Shown: positions 54,688-63,469 of the stretch, one piece after another
How positions within the stretch are numbered: the stretch's first letter is position 1
Layout: every line of letters starts with the position of its first letter
Assembly (NCBI RefSeq): GCF_001563285.1
Contig: NZ_CP005188.1
Span: 377,501-441,500 of the forward strand
Source of the DNA: Sphingobium sp. MI1205
Lineage (GTDB): Bacteria; Pseudomonadota; Alphaproteobacteria; Sphingomonadales; Sphingomonadaceae
DNA: 64,000 nucleotides
Direction: 5' to 3'
Program-made: the position numbers and the translations under genes
Notes under the pieces: model-generated
The model's database searches: none
What the model saw: the letters and a program-made list of their open reading frames with translations, nothing else
Told to the model about the DNA's origin: nothing

Positions 54688-55662
54688 CTACTCATCAATT
54701 GCGACAGATTTGGTCATGGGTGAATCGTTCAACAAAGGTAGTGTCAGCTTGGCCGAGGACGTGGCGTCCGTTGCCGGCTGTGCCATCACGACCGTTCGGC
54801 CGCCTTCCTGCAGAACGTCGATAACACCAGTTCGGGAGAGCTTATCAACGCACTGCTGCATCCGCCGGCTTGCCACGGGAGGATTGTAACCTTGCGGCCA
54901 ATAGGTGCTGACGATCAAACCCGGAGGGCCGATAAGGACTACCGATAGTTTGGTGGATACGGCGCGCCACAAAGAAACGCTGCTATGGGTTGTGCTACTA
55001 CCGAACAGGTCGTCCAGGTCCACCAGGACCTTGGCCGCTTGACGCCAATATGCCGCTGCGGCGTTGTCGTGATTCCTCTTTTCAATGGGCTGCATTATGG
55101 CCGGCTCGCTACCATCTCGCCCGTGTAACATAGGGGAGCAGGCAGTTATGACGTCCCACAACGCTATTCCGGCGGGGTAGCCAGTTCCTCCCTGAGCAAC
55201 AGCTATGCGACCTCCATATCGGCGGTCTCCGGAACCAGATTCCGCGGTCATGCCGATCACACCGGGGTTAGCTGCGATGACCTCTTCGAGGAAACAAGAA
55301 CCCTCGTATCGTGTCGTACACGCCTCCTCTACGCTGCTGATTATCTCATCCGTTCGCTTCGGGGTCGCAAGTGCTGCAGGGCGATAGGTCCGCACACCGT
55401 CATCGGCGGTCACGGTGAGCAAGGGTGCGGCATCAGCCGAAAGCAAAGAGCCCACTTTCCTACCGTAATGATAGATGGCGATGCTGTCCTTAAAGGGCAT
55501 CATCCGCAGTGGCGTCTCTGGCGAAAGTGGACAACCCGGCCGAGCCCATCGCTCGAACAGCGCGCGTACAGCGTTACCTGGATGGGCCGCGTCCCACCGA
55601 GCCAAAGAGCTGACGTCGTAAATTTGAGGCATCTTTATTCGATTTCCGTGGGTTGACTGCAT
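54688..55662 (-). CDS. Unknown protein, paralogue of the next gene with degenerate nuclease motif
   Basis: A 324-residue protein (or 314 from Met11). It aligns along its length with the downstream gene: YDVSSLARWDAAHP at the start, YWRQAAKVLVDLDDLFG and GPPGLIVSTYWPQGYN toward the end. Where the twin has PRMDLVVAQ…GFWEAKC, this protein reads GGRIAVAQ…IALWDVITAC, so both the Asp and the E-x-K are gone. It is probably a non-catalytic partner in a heterodimer. About 90 bases separate it from the AddA-like gene upstream, the only real gap in the operon, so an internal promoter is possible. Confidence 0.6.
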   Translation of the reverse strand: MQSTHGNRIKMPQIYDVSSLARWDAAHPGNAVRALFERWARPGCPLSPETPLRMMPFKDSIAIYHYGRKVGSLLSADAAPLLTVTADDGVRTYRPAALATPKRTDEIISSVEEACTTRYEGSCFLEEVIAANPGVIGMTAESGSGDRRYGGRIAVAQGGTGYPAGIALWDVITACSPMLHGRDGSEPAIMQPIEKRNHDNAAAAYWRQAAKVLVDLDDLFGSSTTHSSVSLWRAVSTKLSVVLIGPPGLIVSTYWPQGYNPPVASRRMQQCVDKLSRTGVIDVLQEGGRTVVMAQPATDATSSAKLTLPLLNDSPMTKSVAIDE

Positions 55663-55752
55663 CCCTCAGGATTTGGGATTTTCACATCCAGACGTCATTC
55701 TGGTTGCTGAATGGGGGGTATAGGGAAAGGGCGGTGAGCCGGAAAGCAGGCA

Positions 55753-58700
55753 TCAGCATGAACTGGTGCCCACCTGCAGAAGGCCTCCGACTATCGGCAT
55801 GTGGATGAATAGTTCGCAGGGAACACCAGGCCGGGCCTTGTCGAGCGCGTCAGCGTAGAGCTGGATTTGCGAGCCGTGCCCGACCGCTCGGGCATCCCAG
55901 CTATCCGGCGAACCTGGGAAGGATTTGTGATCGATGATGGCGAAGCCGCTGTCATGTTCAACCAGTAAATCGATGCGACCCGTTACAAGCTGATCTCCGA
56001 TCCGGGCGGAAACTGGGGTCTCGCGATGAATTCGGCCGCTCGGCCATCGCTTCGAGATCTCAGCGAACAGCCGCTCATTGGCTTCCAGCACGTCCTTTGC
56101 GGCAACCTGATGCACCCCCCAGCGATCGAGGATCGCCTGTGCTTGAATAAGCCGGGCATCATACGAATCGTGAGGTTGATCTGCCGCAATGATAGCGTGC
56201 ACGGCTTCGCCGAGCAGGGTCATGTCTGGGCTGCCTGCGAACGGCAAACGCGGGCCGATCGTCGATTTCTCTACGATGATGAAGGTTTCGCTGCTGGAAG
56301 CCTCGCTAGGGCGACGATAAAGCGGCGCTCGGTGCGTCGCTGGCCGCGCGATGCGTCCGAATGATACAACCGGAGGTTGAGACTCCCCGCCTTCACCGCA
56401 CACCAGCGTTGCTGTTCTTGCAGGAAAAGTTTTCGTCCCCGCATGGATTTCTTCGCCTCCGCTGCGTGGTAGAGCGAAATGCTCCGTTTCGTCCCCATCG
56501 AGAACCTTCAACCAGTGAAGTGTCCCCTTAGCTGGAGCCGCAAACACAAGATGATCGCGAGCGCGGGTCATGCCGACGTAAAGAAGGCGGGCCTCCTCAT
56601 CCCTCGATCGGATCGCAGCCCGTTGCCCAAGCGCCGAACTGGGCGCTGAAGAATCGAGATATACGTCCTTTTCTTGGCTCGCATATGGCCAAGGCCAATA
56701 GCGGATCCAGCGTCCGACGAGAGGATTTTGCCAATCCACGTCACCATCAGCCTCGGCCATGGGTTCGAACAGTCGAGGCTTTGGTTCTTTGCCTAGCCCA
56801 GTCAGGATTACGACGGGCCATTCAAGCCCCTTCGCTCCATGGTAGGTCATGACTTTAACAGCATCGTCCCGAAGGCTTCGCGGGCGGGCTGGGTTCTCTG
56901 CAGCCAACGCGAGTGCCAGCCCCGAAGGCGTCGCAGGAGATCCCTCGCCCGCGCAGCTTTCCTCATAGCTCCGAGCGAAGCCGCGAAGCGCTTCGAGATC
57001 ATCGAGACGCGCCGGCACATCGCCCCAACTTTCGATGTGGCGATTGAGCTCAGGGAGAAGGATGATCGCATCGATAAGGTCGGCTGGCGTCAGCGACAAA
57101 ATGCCCTCATGAATCTCTTGGAGGGCTGTGGAGATTGGTACGATGGCGAGCAGTGCCTCTGAGGCATTTTCCGCGCCAAGCGCCTCAAGCCAGGTTTCTG
57201 ATTCTGGATCCTCGGCGAAGAAGCGGGCAAGTTCGGCAAGCGCGAGACGGTCTGTGGGATCTGCAACCCAGCGGAATGCCGCCATTACCAGTTGGACATG
57301 CGGCGTTTGGGTAAGGCCTTCACGCTCAACGGCTGCCTTGACACCTTGCTGACTGAGCGCAGCCGACACTTTGGCGATGTCCGCTTTGCTGCGGCACAGA
57401 ATCGCTATGTCTCCAGCGCGGAGCGCCCGAACGCCATTGGGCTTGGCTGCCACTTCCCATGTTTGGTCGGCTGTCACCATCTCGCGGATTTGGGCGGCTA
57501 AAGCGGCATATTGAAGCTCAAGCTTTCCTTCGAGCCACCAGACTGCCAGCGGCGCCTGCGTGAATCCCTCTTCGCTGCGACCCGTTCCGCTGAACGCATG
57601 ATCCTCCGCCTTAAGACCCATCGCGCTCAGGGCTGGCGCAAAGGCGGCGTTGACGAGGTTTATGATGCCCTCGCGGCTTCGGTATGAGGTCGCTAGCACA
57701 TCCTGCGGTTCACTCGACGATGCAGCTACCCCTGCAAACGCGGCTTGGGTGAGGGCGCTGTCCGCATTGCGGAAGCCGTAGATGGCCTGCTTGGGGTCTC
57801 CCACCCACGTGCTTGCGTCGACTAACCCGGACATCGCAGTGAAAATGGCGACTTGAAGCGGGCTGGAATCTTGAAATTCATCGACAAACAGCCGACCAAT
57901 GCGCTCGCCCAGTCCGGCGGACATTACCGGATCGCGAAGGACGTCGAGCGCGAGCGCCTCTTGGTCGGTGAAATCCAATAAGCCGCGCTTTGCTTTATAA
58001 GCTTGGAATGCGGTCAGGGCTTCGGTCGCACAGGCGAAGACCGACCTGATGAACTGGCTGCAATCCTCCCGAAGCCGCGGATGTGCAGGGTGGCGGCTCG
58101 CTGCTTGTGCAACTGCGTCGAGAGCGTCGATGAAGGCCTGACCATCTTTCTTGGCGCAGCCCACCTTCGATAGGCGGGCCCAGTTTGGCCAGGAAATCCG
58201 TTCTCCTCGACGAATGCTTGCATCGGTCTGGCGCAGCAACATTACGTGGGGCTTGGCAGTTGCGCTCGATTCAACAGGAACCGCAGTCACTGCCGAACTT
58301 ACGGCCTTTCGCAAATCTGCATCAAGATCGTCACTGCGTCGGATCGACACCGGTGGTAGCAGTTCGAGGAAGGTTGCGACTGATCGCTCCGCTGAAACGG
58401 ATAGATCCTGGGCGGGAATTCCATTCGCTCGAGCGAGCTCGATCAAACGCCTGACGGTGGTCCGCCAATCACTTCGTTCAGCGTCAGCGGCTCGCTTGGG
58501 CTCGAAGAACCCCATGACATCGGCGAGCGAGTTAAGCGTCGGCGCGTGGCGCTCAATCGCAGCATCAGCAGCGATCGCGAAAATTCGTGGCACGCTGCCT
58601 TCGGGAATGACCTCGGCCCGCGGAGATCGCCCCAAAGCGATGGCGTTCTCAGATACAATCTGACCGCAAATGGCGTTCACCGTTCCAAAGCGGGCTCCAA

Positions 58701-58911
58701 GCAATCGCGCTGCCTTATCCGGCATGCCCAATTCGAACAGTTTAGCACGCGAGCGCTCGATCAGTTCGTCCGCCGCTTTCACCGTGAATGTGGTTGCGAC
58801 GATCGTCTCGGGATCACGGGATGTGACCTCCTTCGCGATGTTGCCGACAATTCGGGTGGTTTTGCCGGCACCGGCAGACGCCACGACGGTCGTGATATTG
58901 GGAACGGTCAT
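55753..58911 (-). CDS. AddA-like UvrD helicase with C-terminal nuclease
   Basis: A 1,052-residue superfamily 1 helicase. Motifs: TVVASAGAGKTTRIVGNIAK (Walker A, 9-28), TTFTVKAADELIERSRAKL (Ia), RLFVDEFQDSSPLQVAIFTA (II, near 340), WVGDPKQAIYGFRNAD (III), LATSYRSREGIINLVNAAF (IV), VMTYHGAKGLEWPVVILTGL (V, near 690) and LLYVGMTRARDHLVFAAP (VI, near 773). The C-terminal nuclease is VTGRIDLLVEHDSGFAIIDHKSF (near 975-998, D and D-H-K) followed by QIQLYADAL. ATG at 58911 is two bases after the AddB-like stop. Order and domains are those of AddAB, but with three additional genes downstream. A housekeeping AddAB copy elsewhere would show that this is a specialised one. Confidence 0.82.
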   Translation of the reverse strand: MTVPNITTVVASAGAGKTTRIVGNIAKEVTSRDPETIVATTFTVKAADELIERSRAKLFELGMPDKAARLLGARFGTVNAICGQIVSENAIALGRSPRAEVIPEGSVPRIFAIAADAAIERHAPTLNSLADVMGFFEPKRAADAERSDWRTTVRRLIELARANGIPAQDLSVSAERSVATFLELLPPVSIRRSDDLDADLRKAVSSAVTAVPVESSATAKPHVMLLRQTDASIRRGERISWPNWARLSKVGCAKKDGQAFIDALDAVAQAASRHPAHPRLREDCSQFIRSVFACATEALTAFQAYKAKRGLLDFTDQEALALDVLRDPVMSAGLGERIGRLFVDEFQDSSPLQVAIFTAMSGLVDASTWVGDPKQAIYGFRNADSALTQAAFAGVAASSSEPQDVLATSYRSREGIINLVNAAFAPALSAMGLKAEDHAFSGTGRSEEGFTQAPLAVWWLEGKLELQYAALAAQIREMVTADQTWEVAAKPNGVRALRAGDIAILCRSKADIAKVSAALSQQGVKAAVEREGLTQTPHVQLVMAAFRWVADPTDRLALAELARFFAEDPESETWLEALGAENASEALLAIVPISTALQEIHEGILSLTPADLIDAIILLPELNRHIESWGDVPARLDDLEALRGFARSYEESCAGEGSPATPSGLALALAAENPARPRSLRDDAVKVMTYHGAKGLEWPVVILTGLGKEPKPRLFEPMAEADGDVDWQNPLVGRWIRYWPWPYASQEKDVYLDSSAPSSALGQRAAIRSRDEEARLLYVGMTRARDHLVFAAPAKGTLHWLKVLDGDETEHFALPRSGGEEIHAGTKTFPARTATLVCGEGGESQPPVVSFGRIARPATHRAPLYRRPSEASSSETFIIVEKSTIGPRLPFAGSPDMTLLGEAVHAIIAADQPHDSYDARLIQAQAILDRWGVHQVAAKDVLEANERLFAEISKRWPSGRIHRETPVSARIGDQLVTGRIDLLVEHDSGFAIIDHKSFPGSPDSWDARAVGHGSQIQLYADALDKARPGVPCELFIHMPIVGGLLQVGTSSC

Positions 58912-58913
58912 GT

Positions 58914-61601
58914 TCAGTTGGCCTCCACGCCTACGCGGCAGAGCGCTGTAAGTTCGCAATAGCGACACGGTTCGGCCCCCGTCTCGATCGGGAGATCGGC
59001 CGGTATGTGGGCCTCGGTCTCATCGGCACCCGTCGCAACCGCAATCCCCTCCCGGGCTAGATCGAGCCACACCTGCCACGTCGACACGAGATTCGACCAT
59101 GTGTCGGACAGGCTATGGTCGGATTCGACCGATTCCTCCGCCATGAACGAGCCGCTCAGCCCGATCAGCTGTCGCTGGTTCAGCATATAGAATGCGCCTG
59201 GAGCAGGCGTGGTGCTGTTGGAATTAGCTATCGCACCGTATGTCGCGAGCTGAATCGAACGACCTTCGGCGAGCTCGTTGCGTCGCTTCTTTGGGCTCCT
59301 TGACCATTTCAGATCTATTACGCCGGTGCCGTGAGTCGGGTGTTCTATCAGCATGTCGATGCGGCCCTTTACATCCGGTCCATCGACGAACTTCCTCGCG
59401 CGTTCGATTTCCGTCCCAATCACCTTTACGTCCATCGCCTGTAGAAGACGTGCGAGTTGGGCCAGAGCAGCTGGGACTTTGACCCGGGCCGACGCAAGCT
59501 CACCCGCATATTCCGGCTGCTGAAGCGGCGTCGCGATCGCACAAAGCAACTCGTCAAACAGATTGTTGGCTTGCGAGAAAACGACTGCTGGGTCAGGCAC
59601 AGGGCCTGGCGGGAAAACGCGATTTGCAAGTTCATGGGCGAGGTTGCCAAGCAGCTGGCTTGTGCCAGGGATCTCAGCAACCCGGCCGCCTGAGAGCCGC
59701 AAAACGTCAAGAATGAGCCATCGCAGTTGGCAGTCCGCGAGATGCTCCAAGCTGGTGGCGCTTTCGACGCGATCGTCGAGTTTGGCGATTACAGATGCCG
59801 GCAGAGACCAGCGAGGGCGCTGTGCTGGCAGGAGGTTTGGAGTGATCGCTTCACGGAGAATCTCGTGCCCTGCGAGCTCATGATACGGCCCGTACAATAA
59901 CTGTTCTGCTGACCATTGGATCAAGTCCTTAGCAGGTGTCGTCAATGGGTTCAGCTGATGGGCGAGGGGATGGCTCGTCGTCTCCTCCCCCGCCGAAAGC
60001 GCCGGTGAGAAAAGAATGACGCGCTCCCCAGCGCGATGCACTGCGTTGGCATTGCTCCACCCGATTCGGGCGCTGGCCGCGGCCGACGATTCGATTTCGC
60101 AGCCATGAGTCTTAAGAGCAGCAACCTCCGCGGCGGTCCATGGCGTTGAGCTTACGCGTTCTCCGGGACCTTTGAAGTCCCACCAAAGTACATTCTTAGC
60201 ATCGCCCCAGATGGCGCCTGGATTACGCACGGCACGTAAACCGCCCGACGTCGCTATGTGGTTGGGGTTTTGAGCGCCGTCCGCAAGCACTTGGTCTGTC
60301 ATGCGTCCAAGCAGCAGCGGAGAGAGCATCTCGACGTTCAGCACATCAATCGCTTGCACGAGGGCCTGTGCGGCACCAACTAGCGCCAGAAGAAGCGGAT
60401 CAGCATTTCCAGCATTCGTCTCGAGCGCCCATTGCGCAACGCGAGAAGCGATCGACTTGGCCGCCTCCGCAGGCATGCCTTCGTGCCGCGGGTATAATTC
60501 TCCAGACGTCCATTGCCTCCACGCCGCAAGCTTCGCATCGCGCTTTTCTTGAGGTTCTGTGGACATCCTTTCGGCAAGATCTGACTCGATATTACCCCAT
60601 GCAGCGAGCCAGGCTGGGCCGCCCGTGCCAGGTTCGCGGCTCAGTGCATAGGCGAGCTTGCGCGCCGCATGTCGCGCGATCGGGGGGCGCGGTAGCATGA
60701 GCAAGTCAAGCATCGCGTTCGCGTTGAATGGTGCCCAAGAAGCGGCGAACGCGAGCGGCAGTACCTGAAGCGCTCCACGCCATGGCGACGAGGCCGACAA
60801 GCCCAGAGCGGGAAGCCCGCGAGCTTGAAGCGCGCGGTCCAGCAGCGCGGTGTCTCCGTCAGCGCTCACAATGACCGTGCCATGCAACTCGGTTTCCGAA
60901 CAATGGGCGAGCCACTCTGCAGCTGCTTCCGCCGCCGCCAAGGCTGTGTCCGCGTGGACGATCGCAAAGCTACCATCGCCTGCTAATGTCGAGGGTGAGC
61001 CGCTCGCGAGAAAGGCTTGCACGTGGCCCAGGTCATTGGAGGAAATTGCACAGGCAGGAGCCTGCGAGATTTCTACCCCCGATCCCTCCAGCGTATCGAT
61101 AAGGCGCTGCCAGAGAGGCGGCAGCAAATCTCGGGGCTCGACCAGCTCGATTGAAGCGAGCGGCAGGCTTGCACGGGCCTTGACCGCATCGCAGAGCGTT
61201 CGCGTGCGATCTGCGACCCCGGGGGGAAGGGGCGGACCGGCCTCTTCCACCACCGCGAATGCATCAACACGTGCGGCGCCAATAGGGCTGCCGGACCAGC
61301 CGCCGGCGATCAGTTCATCTCGCCAATCGAGCAATGATGCGGCAGTGGCCCACGGATCAAGGGTGAAGGACTGACCGAAGAACAGGTCCGGGGCTGTGGC
61401 CAGCGCGGTACGCAATTTAGTAGCGTAGCTGGAAACTCGAACCGCATGTGCCACCCGGGGAGCTGTGAGGCCAAGCTGCACCTCGAGCATCTCTATCAGG
61501 CCTTGTGGCCCCACTACTGCGGCATTGAAGACGCCTTCATTCGGGCCCGGAAAATCCGGAAAGGAACGGCCATTGCATGAAAGGCCGAAGATAAGCTTCA
61601 T
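58914..61601 (-). CDS. AddB-like nuclease with iron-sulfur cluster cysteines
   Basis: An 895-residue protein of the AddB kind. The N-terminal helicase-like part has no Walker A (VVGPQGLIEMLEVQLGL at the place), so it is not a motor. The C-terminal PD-(D/E)XK nuclease reads KGRIDMLIEHPTHGTGVIDLKWSR (about 750-773), followed by RSIQLATYGAIA. Cysteines in LEHLADCQLRWLILD (near 622) and EPCRYCELTALCRVG (about 880-893) form the 4Fe-4S staple known from B. subtilis AddB and Cas4-like nucleases. First gene of the minus-strand operon; its stop is two bases before the AddA-like start. With that partner it should resect double-strand ends or degrade linear foreign DNA. Confidence 0.78.
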   Translation of the reverse strand: MKLIFGLSCNGRSFPDFPGPNEGVFNAAVVGPQGLIEMLEVQLGLTAPRVAHAVRVSSYATKLRTALATAPDLFFGQSFTLDPWATAASLLDWRDELIAGGWSGSPIGAARVDAFAVVEEAGPPLPPGVADRTRTLCDAVKARASLPLASIELVEPRDLLPPLWQRLIDTLEGSGVEISQAPACAISSNDLGHVQAFLASGSPSTLAGDGSFAIVHADTALAAAEAAAEWLAHCSETELHGTVIVSADGDTALLDRALQARGLPALGLSASSPWRGALQVLPLAFAASWAPFNANAMLDLLMLPRPPIARHAARKLAYALSREPGTGGPAWLAAWGNIESDLAERMSTEPQEKRDAKLAAWRQWTSGELYPRHEGMPAEAAKSIASRVAQWALETNAGNADPLLLALVGAAQALVQAIDVLNVEMLSPLLLGRMTDQVLADGAQNPNHIATSGGLRAVRNPGAIWGDAKNVLWWDFKGPGERVSSTPWTAAEVAALKTHGCEIESSAAASARIGWSNANAVHRAGERVILFSPALSAGEETTSHPLAHQLNPLTTPAKDLIQWSAEQLLYGPYHELAGHEILREAITPNLLPAQRPRWSLPASVIAKLDDRVESATSLEHLADCQLRWLILDVLRLSGGRVAEIPGTSQLLGNLAHELANRVFPPGPVPDPAVVFSQANNLFDELLCAIATPLQQPEYAGELASARVKVPAALAQLARLLQAMDVKVIGTEIERARKFVDGPDVKGRIDMLIEHPTHGTGVIDLKWSRSPKKRRNELAEGRSIQLATYGAIANSNSTTPAPGAFYMLNQRQLIGLSGSFMAEESVESDHSLSDTWSNLVSTWQVWLDLAREGIAVATGADETEAHIPADLPIETGAEPCRYCELTALCRVGVEAN

Positions 61602-61937
61602 TCTTAACTATCCCCCATCCGCGAGCTGCCTCGTCAGCGCACGGCATTGCTGGCCGTAAGCGCAAATGCTTTGTCATGTCATTAATGAATGCGTCCACGA
61701 CAATATCGGTCGTCACAGTTTCGGCTCATGAAAACAGAGCCTTGGCGCCTTCCTCTAGTATCGCCAAGCTGTGCCCAATTGCTCGGAAAGGTGGCACCGG
61801 ATCAATCCCGCAAGGCGGCTGCTGGAAGCAGGATGTTTGAGAGGTCGAGTGGGGGAATTTTGGCTGTCGCTGAGAAGTGAAATGTTCCTTAGGCGTCGGA
61901 GGGCAGCCGCCTCCGCGCCAAGTCGAAGAGACCAGAT
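61602..61937. other. Divergent intergenic region, no gene seen
   Basis: 336 bases between the AddB-like gene and the plus-strand operon. I see no RNA gene or strong repeat. It should contain two divergent promoters, but no -35/-10 pair stands out clearly. Confidence 0.35.
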
Positions 61938-62474
61938 ATGGTATATGTGAATGAAGAAGATCGGCAGCGGATCTCGGACGGCGAAGATGCCGCTCGCGCG
62001 CTTGCCAAGATGGGGGGCTGGACCACTCAGCCCTGCGATGGGCTATTCCCGCAGATTCTGAGCCAATATCGTTACAGTGAGCGGGCCGGGCTCGTTCTTG
62101 GTCACTGGCGTCGCGAAATTTCGTTCAGCAAATTGATCGAGGCAGTCCGTCAGTTACGAACGGACATCCTTATCCTTAAGCCAGGGCGCGACACCTCTCG
62201 GCGGAAGACCTATTATCTTTCGCTGATCCTCGCTCGGGCCGGCGAGGTCCGCCTCCACCGGGGCCTGCGGCTCTGGTCTGCCGATTTCGATTCGCCGCTG
62301 TGGGTAGTCGCAGATCCACGGGATAGGGATCTCGACCCCTGCTTTTTCAGCATTCGGTCGACCGGCGTTGCAGAGGAAGCTGGAGCACCGTTTGGTGATC
62401 CGGTCTCTGCTGAGACAGGCTTGCGGATCGCCGATCTTCGCTGGGTCGCGGAAATCGGAGGAAACTTCGTATGA
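61938..62474 (+). CDS. Hypothetical protein, 178 residues
   Basis: No family recognised. It opens with a charged helical region (VYVNEEDRQRISDGEDAARA LAKMGGW quoted in part), then WRREISFSKLIEAVRQLRTD and LILARAGEVRLHRGLRLWSA. There is no signal peptide or membrane segment. Its stop overlaps the next start by ATGA, so it opens a small operon that leads toward a relaxase-like gene. Confidence 0.45.
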   Translation: MVYVNEEDRQRISDGEDAARALAKMGGWTTQPCDGLFPQILSQYRYSERAGLVLGHWRREISFSKLIEAVRQLRTDILILKPGRDTSRRKTYYLSLILARAGEVRLHRGLRLWSADFDSPLWVVADPRDRDLDPCFFSIRSTGVAEEAGAPFGDPVSAETGLRIADLRWVAEIGGNFV

Positions 62475-62830
62475 GCCACGACGAGAATTTGCATTGGGAA
62501 TCGTACCTTCCCGCTGGATGGCGACCGCTGTTTCGCCAGCTGTTGGCCGATCTGCATTCGGCTGGCATTTCGGTGAGAGTGACGCAAGCCAAAGAGAAGT
62601 TCGGGGAGCTGAGAGTCTATATCGATCGGCCTGACCAAGCGGCAGCGCCGCTCATTGCAGCCGCTGAGCAGCGTTCGACCCGCATGTGCCAAGAGTGTGG
62701 AGCTGCTGGCGAGCTCATGGTCGGTAATTATCTCTATGCCACCCTTTGTGAGGAGCACGGGGCCGGTTTCACAAAACCGCTGGGGCGACCGATGATATCG
62801 CTGAATCTCAGATACCCCAAAGACGATTGA
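62471..62830 (+). CDS. Small protein with zinc-finger-like cysteines
   Basis: A 119-residue protein. VRVTQAKEKFGELRVYIDRP is a KEKFGxLRxY segment seen in a widespread family of small uncharacterised proteins, and AAEQRSTRMCQECGAAGELM with YATLCEEHG gives C-x2-C…C-x2-H, a likely zinc site. It overlaps the preceding gene by ATGA. A nucleic-acid or protein-binding adaptor role is plausible but unproven. Confidence 0.55.
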   Translation: MSHDENLHWESYLPAGWRPLFRQLLADLHSAGISVRVTQAKEKFGELRVYIDRPDQAAAPLIAAAEQRSTRMCQECGAAGELMVGNYLYATLCEEHGAGFTKPLGRPMISLNLRYPKDD

Positions 62831-62838
62831 GGACGAGC

Positions 62839-62860
62839 GCTGCCGACACGATGCGGCAGC
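62839..62860 (+). terminator. Hairpin after the zinc-finger-like gene
   Basis: GCTGCCG and CGGCAGC (perfect 7-bp stem, 8-base loop) begin 9 bases after the stop and are followed by GGCTTTG. A second stem, GCTCAG-GTGA-CTGAGC, is at 62882-62897. The T-run is poor, so this may be an attenuator rather than a full terminator. Confidence 0.35.
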
Positions 62861-62971
62861 GGCTTTGATCGGATGAGAAGAGCTCAGGTGACTGAGCAGA
62901 TGAGATGAAAATCTTGGGGTGATGCGCGTCCAAGCTCAGCGGATCGCGCCCCCAAAAGGAAGATAATAAGT

Positions 62972-63469
62972 ATGTTTAGCTCGATGAACGCGCAGCCCGG
63001 CTCGGGTGCGCCAACAATCCCGTTCGTCCGTGACGCAGTCCAGCGTGCGATGATCAAGGTCGCTTGGGAAATCGGCGGGCCTATCAGCGTCGATCCGGCT
63101 TTCGGGGGTGGAGCGCTTCTGCTTCAGGAAGCCAACCTCTTGATCCTTGGTACGTCAGCATTTCGGCCCCTTGGCGAGCAGCTGTTCGGCCAGATCGGTG
63201 ACCTCTACGGCATGGACGCTCTGCTCGTCCGGTTCGACGCATATCAATGCAGCTTCGATATTCTTTTTCACGGCGAAGGCGAGTGGCTGTCGGATTATCG
63301 GCAAAGCCTTTTGGGCGGACAGGTCTGGTTTGTTCCCGCGCATGAAGACCAATCCTTCACTGTCAGGGCTGATAGTCAGGGACTCTTCCTCAATCCCCCG
63401 ATGCTGCCGAACTCAATTCAGCGGCCTAGTGCGACCGAGATCCAGCCGGCAGGGAGGGACGTCGCATGA
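62972..63469 (+). CDS. Hypothetical protein, 165 residues
   Basis: No family recognised. AAGGAAG before the ATG is a good ribosome site. The protein looks globular (IPFVRDAVQRAMIKVAWEIG, LLILGTSAFRPLGEQLFGQI, LLGGQVWFVPAHEDQSFTVR). It overlaps the following relaxase-like gene by ATGA, so it is probably co-expressed with it and may belong to the same mobilization function. Confidence 0.45.
   Translation: MFSSMNAQPGSGAPTIPFVRDAVQRAMIKVAWEIGGPISVDPAFGGGALLLQEANLLILGTSAFRPLGEQLFGQIGDLYGMDALLVRFDAYQCSFDILFHGEGEWLSDYRQSLLGGQVWFVPAHEDQSFTVRADSQGLFLNPPMLPNSIQRPSATEIQPAGRDVA

Noticed and set aside
58914..61601. Calling the AddB-like protein an active helicase
   Set aside because: No Walker A or DExx motif is visible; only the C-terminal nuclease and iron-sulfur cysteines are supported.
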